A program made the translations under genes and the position numbers. A DNA stretch of 32,215 nucleotides from Clostridiales bacterium DTU064 (GTDB lineage Bacteria; Bacillota; Clostridia; Oscillospirales; CAG-272). The stretch is taken from contig LFTK01000100.1 of assembly GCA_001513385.1 (NCBI GenBank), positions 4,340 through 36,554 on the forward strand. The letters are read 5' to 3'. Positions 8,891 through 17,419 of the stretch are shown here, in pieces (the first letter of the stretch is position 1; every line of letters begins with the position of its first letter). The notes under the pieces are model-generated. The model was not told the DNA's origin. It saw only the letters and a program-made list of their open reading frames with translations, and searched no databases.

Positions 8891-9092
8891 TTTACCTCAT
8901 AAATAAAACCGCATCGGGTGATATTCCCCGAGCCTTTATGATATTATATCACGTTATCATATGAGATTTCCATATTAAATAGAATTGCCGGTATGCTGTC
9001 TAATATTTACATTGTGAATATGTGCTCTATACAATATAATCAATGTTTTTAATTACCAAGCTGTTATATCATAATATTTTATTTCCTCGTTA

Positions 9093-9121
9093 TTGACAAT
9101 TGTTAAATGATTATGTATAAT
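9093..9121 (+). promoter_or_regulatory. Perfect sigma-A consensus promoter TTGACA-17-TATAAT
   Basis: TTGACA 9093-9098, spacer 9099-9115, TATAAT 9116-9121; upstream of the LamG gene. Confidence 0.85.
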
Positions 9122-9190
9122 AATGTGTACAACGGGTAAACCCGTAACGTCAAAGCGGCATTATTCGCCGCAAAAAAATGGAGGATATTC

Positions 9191-10258
9191 ATGAGACGCG
9201 TACTTAGTTTAGTATTTGCGGTCATTATGATTGCAACATTTGCGACTGCCGTTAATGCCGTTAGCAAAGATGACATCCCGCAGGATGGCCTTATCGGCTG
9301 GTTCAAGCTTGATGGTAACCTGAAAAACGAAGTCGAGGGTGGCGAGGACGCCGTTTGGATAGGCCAGAACTTCTCCGAACCCCTTTGGGATGAAGACGAA
9401 TACATCTGGTGGACGGGTGTCGATGGCTACTGCTGGCAATCTGATCAAACCGATGGTATACGTTTCCTTAATCCTGGTAATGAAGGATTCACGATGGCTA
9501 TTTGGTTTATGGATTTAACAGCAGGAAGCTACTCTCCGATACTTTGGTACGGTCAGCAGAATCAAAACCCTGAAAACTGGATTGGTTGCTGGGGTAACAC
9601 CGTAAACCCATACGAAGGCGGTAATGCATGGACTGGCTACGGCCCGTCGCTCGGAAGCAACAATCCTGCAGGTACACGCCCTGAAATTCGTCCTGAAAAG
9701 AGCTTATATGATAAAACCGCAGAAGTTCCGCTTCCGTGGACATTTATCACCATCACATGCATCCCTAACGAAGATGGTGAAACAACAACAACTGAGCTTT
9801 ATCTCAACGGCGAATACATAGGCACAAATACTCAGACACCGAACCCGTATGTTGAAAACTATGAAGAAGCCGGCTGCTACATTTACACAAGCTGCAACTA
9901 CTGGGACCCGGCACTTAATGGTTTTGTTGATGAGTGCTTAATTTACAACAGAGTTCTCTCTGCTGATGAAATAGCTGCTATTTATGCTGCATACGGCACT
10001 CCTCCGACATACGAGGAAATGGAAGAAGTCGACCTTTACGGCAACAACGAGCCTGAAGATACAACCGCCGACACAACAAAGACCGAAGATACAACAAAGG
10101 CTCCCGAAACATCCGATACTCCTGAAACTTCCGGTAGCGAAGATACAAAGGCTGAAGATGAGAAGAAGGGCGGATGCGGTTCCGTTGTTACAGGCGCTGC
10201 TGCTCTTGTCATGACTGTCGTTTCAGTATTCGGCGTTGCCGTTATAAAGAGAAAGTAA
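9191..10258 (+). CDS. Secreted/surface LamG (concanavalin A-like) domain protein with C-terminal GGCGS-TM-KRK tail
   Basis: Signal peptide MRRVLSLVFAVIMIATFATAVNA; LamG-like GLIGWFKLDGNL... TTTTELYLNGEYIGT... FVDECLIYNRVLSADEIAAIY; Thr/Asp/Glu linker; final KKGGCGSVVTGAAALVMTVVSVFGVAVIKRK; RBS GGAGG. Confidence 0.85.
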   Translation: MRRVLSLVFAVIMIATFATAVNAVSKDDIPQDGLIGWFKLDGNLKNEVEGGEDAVWIGQNFSEPLWDEDEYIWWTGVDGYCWQSDQTDGIRFLNPGNEGFTMAIWFMDLTAGSYSPILWYGQQNQNPENWIGCWGNTVNPYEGGNAWTGYGPSLGSNNPAGTRPEIRPEKSLYDKTAEVPLPWTFITITCIPNEDGETTTTELYLNGEYIGTNTQTPNPYVENYEEAGCYIYTSCNYWDPALNGFVDECLIYNRVLSADEIAAIYAAYGTPPTYEEMEEVDLYGNNEPEDTTADTTKTEDTTKAPETSDTPETSGSEDTKAEDEKKGGCGSVVTGAAALVMTVVSVFGVAVIKRK

Positions 10259-10319
10259 TAATTATAACTGAGAAACAACTATACTTAGTTTTACAGCGTG
10301 ATTCTTAAAGAATTAATGA

Positions 10320-10352
10320 AGCGTCGGAGCAATAGCTCCGGCGTTTCTTTTC
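10320..10352 (+). terminator. Intrinsic terminator of the LamG gene
   Basis: GCGTCGGAGC-AATA-GCTCCGGCGT stem then TTCTTTT. Confidence 0.85.
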
Positions 10353-10504
10353 CCATTCTTTATAAACTCAATTATCTATACTGCTCATGATATATCCACC
10401 CGCACAAAGCTATGATAGTGCATGATAGCTGGTTAGACTTACTTACAACTCATACGCGGGGGTACATTAAGCGTTTATTATTTTCCCCATGCTTTTATAT
10501 TAAA

Positions 10505-10553
10505 AGTTCGGGCGATAAACAGATAGTATCTGTTTACCGCCCGGCATTTTTTT
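10505..10553. terminator. Intrinsic terminator, possibly bidirectional
   Basis: CGGGCGATAAACAGA-TAGTA-TCTGTTTACCGCCCG stem (one mismatch) then GCATTTTTTT on plus; minus reading followed by CTTTTAATATAAAAG. Confidence 0.8.
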
Positions 10554-10634
10554 AGTGTCAAGTTTTCATAATGAGTGTAACCTAAACACTTAAACAGCTA
10601 CAAGTTAATAGCTTTACCCATCACGATTATTATT

Positions 10635-13412
10635 TTACTCTGCGTCCTTGTCGTTATTACCGCCCTTGCCGCTGTTTTCATTTGTGTTACTGTTACTCTT
10701 ACCTTTTCCCCTGAGCACGAACATATAAAGAGCGGTTGCCACAAGCGCAAGAGCTACTATTGATGTTGCAAGCAGAATAATTGCCAGCGTGCTGTTACCA
10801 TTCTTTTCGCTGCCGTTGCTTTCATCTGATGCATCAGCAGTATCCGTGTCCGTTTCATCGCCTGTATCAACAGCTGCCATCGGTGTCAGGTCAACAGCGG
10901 ATGCGTTTTCAAAGTAAAACTTAATATAGTCAAGTGAACCTGCGAAATACGAATCATCCGCTTCACCGCGTCCGAGGTAATATGCGCTGAATGCGTCAAT
11001 TTTTGATCTTATATCAGCCAGTGAAACACTAAGCTCACTGCACGCTACTCTTTCATCGCCTATTGTCAACGCGCCGACACCATCATATAAAGTGATGATA
11101 ACTTCAACCCATTCTCCCACAGGCATAGCCTTATTTGACGCTATGCGCTGCGTCTTCTCTCCATCAGAGAGTACAAGTTCCGCAACACCGCCCTCACCTG
11201 ACGGAGTAAAGTACATATAAGCACCATTTCCACCGAAGTAAAACACATTACCGCTGGCATCACCGCCATTCCAGAGAACATTCATCTTAATTTGCATATT
11301 GTTCGTATAAAGGACTGATGCGTCAAGCGATATGTACTGCGACTCACCATCAAAGGAGTAAGCGCCATTTTTACCTTCGCTGAACCATGTGGCGCCAAAA
11401 ACGCGGGCATAAGTCGAACTAAACCTTTCTTTTGTCAGCAATCCGTCGTCGTTATCGAATGTATACCCGAGGTAAAGCCCTTTCTCCTGCGGACGTTTTC
11501 TTATATATGCAGTGTTTGTCGATGATAAATAGCCGCATACGGTGCCTTTATTTATTTTAGCGCCGCTGTCGTCATAAAAGTCACCGTCCGCAACAGCCTG
11601 ACCCGAGAGAGAACCGGAACCAAGGCAAAGGGCAAGCCCCTTTGCAATAGAATTATCTGACATGCTGTAATTGCCAAAGACATAGGCACTCTCAATTACC
11701 TTTGCGTTATCGGAAATCTTTGCGCTACCTGATACGATGGCATAATCTCCGATATACGCATTATCAGATACCTTTGCATTGCCCGCAACGATGGCGTAAC
11801 CGGAAACAATAACGTTATCCTTTACAACAGCATTCCCCATGACGACGGCATTGCCCTCAATACGCACGTTGCCGCGAACCTTTGCATTCCCTAAAACCAT
11901 TGCATTCGGCCCGACGTATGCATTTTTATCAACGGATGCTGTTGAAGCAACAAATCCGCCGCCGTTCGGATGAGGTTTTCCTCTGCTATCTCTTTTAATC
12001 GTGCGCGGTGAGGGTTCAGCGCCAGTTATCGTAACTTCAAAAGGATAGCGTGGCTTTTTATCAAACGGAATCGATTCCTCGGATGAGGCATCGTTCCATG
12101 TCGGGATAGTATATTTTACATATTTACTTAAATCGGGCGTTGCAGCAACCGTCAGATAGGCTTCTTTGACACCTTCTGTCGAAACCGTCATCGTCTCACC
12201 ATCACCGAACAGCTTTGAGTAATTCGTGCTGTCATCTGTGACAGTTACTATACAAGCGCGCCAGGCAGCACCATCTTCTTTTATAAGACCGTTAAGTGTT
12301 ACAGTAATTTCATCGCCCGTTATTGTAAGGGGGGTGATAACATACCCCGCCTGCTGCGGTGCTCTTTCTGTGGGAACGGTGTAGACATTTTCTCTGCCCA
12401 GCACAGGCTCAAGCAATGTATAAAACTGCTGCCAGAAAAACTCACCGGACGTAACAAGCGATCTCATCTTTGCAAGATAGTTTTTCTGATTCTTGAAATC
12501 AAGCGTCGCCATGTGTGCGGCGAAATATCCAAGCGTTTCGGAAAGCTCCGCTTCAGCAAGATCCTCTATCATCTTATAAATATATCCGCTCGCAGTGCCG
12601 TTTTGCAAAAGTTTTACAACGAAGTCTTTTCCGTACCCCTCAAGATTGTCGGGGTTTTCCACAAGATATTGAAAGATCGGCCATGCCTCATAATAAGCGC
12701 GGCCATTTGTCGCCGTTAAACTTATGCTGCGCAGATAAAGCGGCGACAGGTCTGTTCTGTATGACTGGTTTGATGTGTAATAATCACTGTAAAGATACTG
12801 CTCACGGAACCAGTTTGCGATAGCTTCATACCACGGACCGAGGTATGGGCTGTTCCCCCAGCTGTTGTAGTTCTGTGCAAAATGGACGCAGTGTCCGAAC
12901 TCGTGAGGTGTTACCCATGATTGTGGCGAAGGCGTCAGGGCATTGACGTCGCACATCATATAAGCATAGCCCTCGCTGTCAATACCTCCGTATGCCCAGC
13001 CGGACTCATACCCCGCAATTCCTGTTCCCATTACAATAAGGTTAACTTTATAATGCGTTTTCTGATCACCGCTTTTTCTTGTGCAAAGCGAAGGCGGCGA
13101 CATTCCCATCTCTTCGATAAAGAGTTTCCAGCATGACTCAAGTATCTCTGCATTTCCCTCAAGCCACTTCTGCGTTATAACCGAATTGTTTTTGTTGCCC
13201 CAGAGAATCTGGAAATGCTCGCTTTCATAAGCGTTATACTTTTCCGCCGATACTACATACCCGTTATCCTTCACGGGGCGAACATGAAAAACCGTATCCT
13301 CCGTTATCGGCGCCGGTTCGTTATCGGCCGCCGTCACGACAACCGGAAAAACACCGGCGAAAATTATAATACACAAAAGGAATGCTGCTACTCTGTATGT
13401 AATACTTTTCAT
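10635..13412 (-). CDS. Large secreted, membrane-anchored multidomain protein: zinc-metallopeptidase-like (DUF6055-like) domain, hexapeptide left-handed beta-helix, LamG-like domain, C-terminal TM
   Basis: Signal peptide; HEFGHCVHF...WYEAIANWF (HExxH then E); about 18-20 hexapeptide-like units (GNAKVRGNVRIEGNAVVMGNAVV...); LYLGYTFDNDDG...FSEGKNGAYSFDGESQYISL LamG-like region; C-terminal TM TLAIILLATSIVALALVATALYMFVLRGK. RBS AAAGGAAG. Confidence 0.8.
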   Translation of the reverse strand: MKSITYRVAAFLLCIIIFAGVFPVVVTAADNEPAPITEDTVFHVRPVKDNGYVVSAEKYNAYESEHFQILWGNKNNSVITQKWLEGNAEILESCWKLFIEEMGMSPPSLCTRKSGDQKTHYKVNLIVMGTGIAGYESGWAYGGIDSEGYAYMMCDVNALTPSPQSWVTPHEFGHCVHFAQNYNSWGNSPYLGPWYEAIANWFREQYLYSDYYTSNQSYRTDLSPLYLRSISLTATNGRAYYEAWPIFQYLVENPDNLEGYGKDFVVKLLQNGTASGYIYKMIEDLAEAELSETLGYFAAHMATLDFKNQKNYLAKMRSLVTSGEFFWQQFYTLLEPVLGRENVYTVPTERAPQQAGYVITPLTITGDEITVTLNGLIKEDGAAWRACIVTVTDDSTNYSKLFGDGETMTVSTEGVKEAYLTVAATPDLSKYVKYTIPTWNDASSEESIPFDKKPRYPFEVTITGAEPSPRTIKRDSRGKPHPNGGGFVASTASVDKNAYVGPNAMVLGNAKVRGNVRIEGNAVVMGNAVVKDNVIVSGYAIVAGNAKVSDNAYIGDYAIVSGSAKISDNAKVIESAYVFGNYSMSDNSIAKGLALCLGSGSLSGQAVADGDFYDDSGAKINKGTVCGYLSSTNTAYIRKRPQEKGLYLGYTFDNDDGLLTKERFSSTYARVFGATWFSEGKNGAYSFDGESQYISLDASVLYTNNMQIKMNVLWNGGDASGNVFYFGGNGAYMYFTPSGEGGVAELVLSDGEKTQRIASNKAMPVGEWVEVIITLYDGVGALTIGDERVACSELSVSLADIRSKIDAFSAYYLGRGEADDSYFAGSLDYIKFYFENASAVDLTPMAAVDTGDETDTDTADASDESNGSEKNGNSTLAIILLATSIVALALVATALYMFVLRGKGKSNSNTNENSGKGGNNDKDAE

Positions 13413-14059
13413 TATAAAAGGTGCTTCCTTTCGCAGTTTACCAAAATTCAGTTAACTGTTTAATTAATTATTTGTATTCGTACATGTAAGTTTATGTCTG
13501 TCATTTATTAGGAGCTTTCAGCCAGGACCAATTGCACAAGCAGCAAAAACCTGCTGATAAAACAAGCGCCAAAAGTACTATCATCACTATGTCTTACGTC
13601 TTTATCGCTTTGGCTTAGCTTTTTTTATTTATGCGTCCTTTTTCCCTTTTGTGTATAATAAAGTCACAATTCACCTTTAAATATCCTCCGTTTCCTCTTG
13701 TTATAATGCTACATTATTATTGTATAATTGTCAATATATTGCCATTACTATATTTCAATTTTCATGGTCTTTATATGATATGTTTTTATAATTGCGCAAG
13801 AAAAAGCGTACAACTTTCCTGTCTAAATGCCACTTGGTAAAGTAAAGAATTAATTGTTTACTCACATCTCACACTATGCTTGAATTTATGCCTTATTTAG
13901 CCTACAATAAGGGTATAATTTGAAAAGTATAATTTTAAAATAAAATGCATAGGGCGTCTTTTCATACACTGATTTATCCTATACATAAATATAGACGTGT
14001 GTACTTTATTTTAAATGGATAAAACTTAATACAAAAAGAAGATTTAGAAAGAAGCTAAA

Positions 14060-15094
14060 ATGAAAGAAAAAAGAATCAACGCAGCAATAAGTTGCAAAAT
14101 ATTAATACTGTGTTCGGTGCTTTTCGCACTTATAATAACGTCAATTGCCGCATGCGGCGCAGATGAAAAAGGTAGCGACACATCCGATACAACGCAAACA
14201 GCAACCGACAGTGCAGTAAAAGACGACGAAAGCACATCCGGAGAAGAAAGCATCGGTACCGATGAAGTAAAAGATACGGATGTAAGAACAGATACTCAAG
14301 ATAACGAAACAACAGAACCAACCCCGGACGAATCTGATGAAAACACTGTCGTTTATGTCGCGCTCGGCGACTCAATCTGCCGCGGTTATGGCTTAGATAA
14401 CGCCGACGTCGAGCGTTATTCTGCCCGACTGAGGGAAATGCTGGCTCTTGATATGCCCTCTTATAACTTTGTCGAATATAATTACGGTGTAAACGGTCAG
14501 ACGAGCACTGAACTTATCGACTATATTTCAAATGGCAACACTCCTATGCTCCGCGGCGCCGACATTGTCACGGTCAGCATCGGTGCGAACAACGTTTTAT
14601 CACCAACAATCGATATGATAGCGCAGTATTCAGTCTTAAGCACCGTAACGGACGAATCACTTCGCAATGCTTCGCTTCCTTCGCTTTTTACAAACTTTAA
14701 AATAAAAACAGACGACGGCATCGCCGACTTCAGCGTTGACTTGCCTAAAATTGTTTCATCGATCCGAGAGTTAGCTCCTGACGCAAAAATCATAATTCAA
14801 ACTATATACAATCCTTACAAATCGCTTGACGATGTGCTTGATTTCGTCGATACAAAAGTCTTAGTCAGGGAAATGTCAGATGAGCTTGTCAGCAGGCTCA
14901 ACAGCATCATAAAGGAAAATGCATCATCACTTGGTTATACGGTAGCGGATGTTTACTCCGCCTTTGCCGACGTTTATGACGTCATAAATGCCGAGTATGC
15001 GGAAAATGAAGCATTTGCCGGTTATGATCCTCATCCGAACAAAAAAGGCCACCAATTAATAGCGGAAACAATATATAGCGTGCTGACGAATTAA
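14060..15094 (+). CDS. SGNH/GDSL-type hydrolase lipoprotein
   Basis: Lipobox-like ITSIAAC; VYVALGDSICRGYGL block I, VSIGANNVL block III, DPHPNKKGH block V. Confidence 0.88.
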   Translation: MKEKRINAAISCKILILCSVLFALIITSIAACGADEKGSDTSDTTQTATDSAVKDDESTSGEESIGTDEVKDTDVRTDTQDNETTEPTPDESDENTVVYVALGDSICRGYGLDNADVERYSARLREMLALDMPSYNFVEYNYGVNGQTSTELIDYISNGNTPMLRGADIVTVSIGANNVLSPTIDMIAQYSVLSTVTDESLRNASLPSLFTNFKIKTDDGIADFSVDLPKIVSSIRELAPDAKIIIQTIYNPYKSLDDVLDFVDTKVLVREMSDELVSRLNSIIKENASSLGYTVADVYSAFADVYDVINAEYAENEAFAGYDPHPNKKGHQLIAETIYSVLTN

Positions 15095-15145
15095 TAATAA
15101 ACATCACTACAACAAAAAAAAAGAAACAAAACGGAGTATAAATCA

Positions 15146-15694
15146 ATGAATATATGTTTATTTGGCGCGGCAAGCGACGATATAGCAAAGGAATACAAAG
15201 ACGCTGCCTTTGAGCTTGGCACTTTAATAGCTGCCGGCGGACACACTTTAATATTCGGCGGCGGCAACACCGGCGTTATGGGTGCCACTGCGCGTGGAGC
15301 CAAGTCAAAGAGCGGTATTGTCATCGGCGTCGCACCGTATTTTTTCAACCGCGACGGTGTTTTATACGACGACTGCGACGAGCTTATCATCACCGAAACG
15401 ATGCATGAGCGCAAGTCTTTGCTTATTGACCGCTCTGATGCTTTCGTCGTGCTGCCCGGCGGCATTGGTACGTACGATGAGTTTTTCGAGGTGATAGTCC
15501 TGCGACAGCTTGGCCGTCACTCAAAGCCCGTCGCTGTACTTAACACTAAAGGATACTACACGCTGATGCACTCACTATTAGAAAAGACTATCGACGAAGG
15601 CTTTATGACGCCGGAATGCCGCTCAATCTACAGCTTTTTCGATACCCCCGCCCCAATCATTGAGTTTTTTGAGCGCGAGCTTGGCAAAAAATAG
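15146..15694 (+). CDS. LOG family protein (TIGR00730-type, lysine decarboxylase-like fold)
   Basis: FGGGNTGVMGATARGA and VLPGGIGTYDEFFE (PGGxGTxxE) motifs; ATG with CGGAG upstream. Confidence 0.9.
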   Translation: MNICLFGAASDDIAKEYKDAAFELGTLIAAGGHTLIFGGGNTGVMGATARGAKSKSGIVIGVAPYFFNRDGVLYDDCDELIITETMHERKSLLIDRSDAFVVLPGGIGTYDEFFEVIVLRQLGRHSKPVAVLNTKGYYTLMHSLLEKTIDEGFMTPECRSIYSFFDTPAPIIEFFERELGKK

Positions 15695-15841
15695 CCACAG
15701 AACGGGCGAAGAGCGACAAAAAAGCACAATCTCACCCCTTCTCCAAAACGGTATAAAACTAATTGCACCTTTTTATTACAGCCGCCATTTGTTTTGACCT
15801 CTGGCGGCCGCTGTTTTGCCTAAAATTTGGTGGCTCGCCTA

Positions 15842-15870
15842 TTGACCTGACATCTGGCGGCTGTTAAAAT
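15842..15870 (+). promoter_or_regulatory. Near-consensus sigma-A promoter for the fumarase/malic enzyme operon
   Basis: TTGACC 15842-15847, 17-nt spacer, TAAAAT 15865-15870; spacer contains TGGCGGCTGT. Confidence 0.6.
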
Positions 15871-15964
15871 GTCATGGATATAGTAAAACATTTCGCTGCA
15901 GCTATTATTCGTCGCAATAAACATTTAATAAAACCACAAGATAATACGAAAGGTGTCAGTCAAA

Positions 15965-16810
15965 GTGAGAGAAATTACCGCATGTCAGATTAAGGACACC
16001 ATAAAAACTCTTTTTATAAACATAAATTATGAAATAGGCGACGATGTTCTCTCCTCTCTTGAAAGTGCTGTTGACCGTGAAGTATCGCCCGTCGGCAAAG
16101 CCATTTTAGGGCAGATAATCGAAAACGACATCATCGCAAAAAACGAGCGCGTCCCCATGTGTCAGGACACCGGCATGGCCGTTGTTTTTGCCGAGGTTGG
16201 GCAAGATGTTCACATCACGGGCGGAAGTTTTGCCAATGCAATAAACGAGGGTGTGCGCGAAGCGTACAGCGAAGGTTATCTTCGCAAATCAATCGTTTCT
16301 GACCCGCTTTTTGACCGGAAAAACACAGGCGACAACACACCGGCTGTTATTTATACCGACATTGTACCGGGCGACAAGATAAAGCTGACCGTAACGTGCA
16401 AAGGCTTCGGCAGTGAAAACATGAGCCGCATTAAAATGATGACGCCTGCTGACGGAGTTGACGGCGTGCTTGATTTCATCGTCAAAACAGTCGTTGAAGC
16501 AGGACCGAACCCATGCCCGCCAACGATTGTCGGCGTTTGCATCGGCGGCACTATGGATAAAGCCGCGCAGCTTGCAAAGCTCGCCACCATTCGTCCCGTC
16601 GGCTCTCGCAACAGCGACCCGAGATACGCTGAGCTTGAAGCTGAAGCTCTTCGCCGTATAAATGAATCCGGTGTCGGCCCCGGCGGGCTTGGCGGCAGGA
16701 TAACATGCCTTGCCGTAAATATAGAATCGTATCCCACTCACATCGCCGGCATGCCCGTAGCCGTCAACATCTGCTGCCATGCAGCGCGCCACGGTGAAGC
16801 TGTGATATAA
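15965..16810 (+). CDS. Class I (Fe-S) fumarate hydratase alpha subunit
   Basis: MCQDTGMAVVFAEVGQ, NPCPPTIVGVCIGGT, with candidate Fe-S cysteines; followed by a beta-subunit gene. ORF track starts at GTG 15953; GTG 15965 (MREITACQIKDTI) has GAAAGG at better spacing. Confidence 0.92.
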   Translation: MREITACQIKDTIKTLFININYEIGDDVLSSLESAVDREVSPVGKAILGQIIENDIIAKNERVPMCQDTGMAVVFAEVGQDVHITGGSFANAINEGVREAYSEGYLRKSIVSDPLFDRKNTGDNTPAVIYTDIVPGDKIKLTVTCKGFGSENMSRIKMMTPADGVDGVLDFIVKTVVEAGPNPCPPTIVGVCIGGTMDKAAQLAKLATIRPVGSRNSDPRYAELEAEALRRINESGVGPGGLGGRITCLAVNIESYPTHIAGMPVAVNICCHAARHGEAVI

Positions 16811-16831
16811 AACGTTGGGGAGGATTTAAAC

Positions 16832-17419
16832 GTGGCATACATAAACGCTGACACAATAAGAATTACAACGCCGCTGACGCGCGATGTCGCCTTATCGCTG
16901 AAGGCTGGCGATAATGTTTTAATCACAGGCAAGATACTGACTGCCCGGGACGCGGCTCACAAAAAGTTTATTGAGCTTTTAGAGAAGGGCGAGCCGCTTC
17001 CCATTGATCTTCATGGGCAGATAATATACTATGCCGGCCCGACCCCTACCCCGCCGGGACGCGCCAGTGGCTCTTTTGGCCCCACGACAAGCTACCGGAT
17101 GGACAAGTATACGCCGCAGCTTCTTGAGCGCGGGCTTTTAGGCATGATAGGCAAGGGCACCCGGAGCACAGATGTTATTGAAGCTATGAAACAGCACGGC
17201 GCTGTTTACTTTGCCGCTACCGGCGGCGCTGCCGCCTTGATAGCGCGCAGCATCGTTCATTCGGAAATTGTCTGCTACGATGATCTTGGCGCCGAAGCCG
17301 TACGGCTGCTCACTGTTGTAGATTTTCCCGCTATTGTCGCTATTGACAGCCGTGGCGTCAATCTTTATGAAATCGGATGTAATACATATAAAATCAACCG
17401 GGAGAAAAACGAAGGATGA
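16832..17419 (+). CDS. Class I fumarate hydratase beta subunit
   Basis: ITPLTRDVALSLKAGDNVLITGKILTARDAAH, GPTTSYRMDKYTPQLLERGLLGMIGKG; GTG start with GGGGAGG. Confidence 0.93.
   Translation: MAYINADTIRITTPLTRDVALSLKAGDNVLITGKILTARDAAHKKFIELLEKGEPLPIDLHGQIIYYAGPTPTPPGRASGSFGPTTSYRMDKYTPQLLERGLLGMIGKGTRSTDVIEAMKQHGAVYFAATGGAAALIARSIVHSEIVCYDDLGAEAVRLLTVVDFPAIVAIDSRGVNLYEIGCNTYKINREKNEG

Noticed and set aside
11590-11930. Repetitive DNA that might look like a CRISPR or tandem repeat
   Set aside because: The periodicity is explained by hexapeptide-coding repeats in the beta-helix of the 925-aa protein; no identical repeats with unique spacers.
13631-13840. 69-aa ORF in the AT-rich intergenic region
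   Set aside because: Low-complexity hydrophobic translation without RBS; not supported as a gene.
16289-16792. 167-aa minus-strand ORF within the fumarase alpha gene
   Set aside because: Fully inside a convincing conserved gene and with no recognisable domain; shadow ORF.
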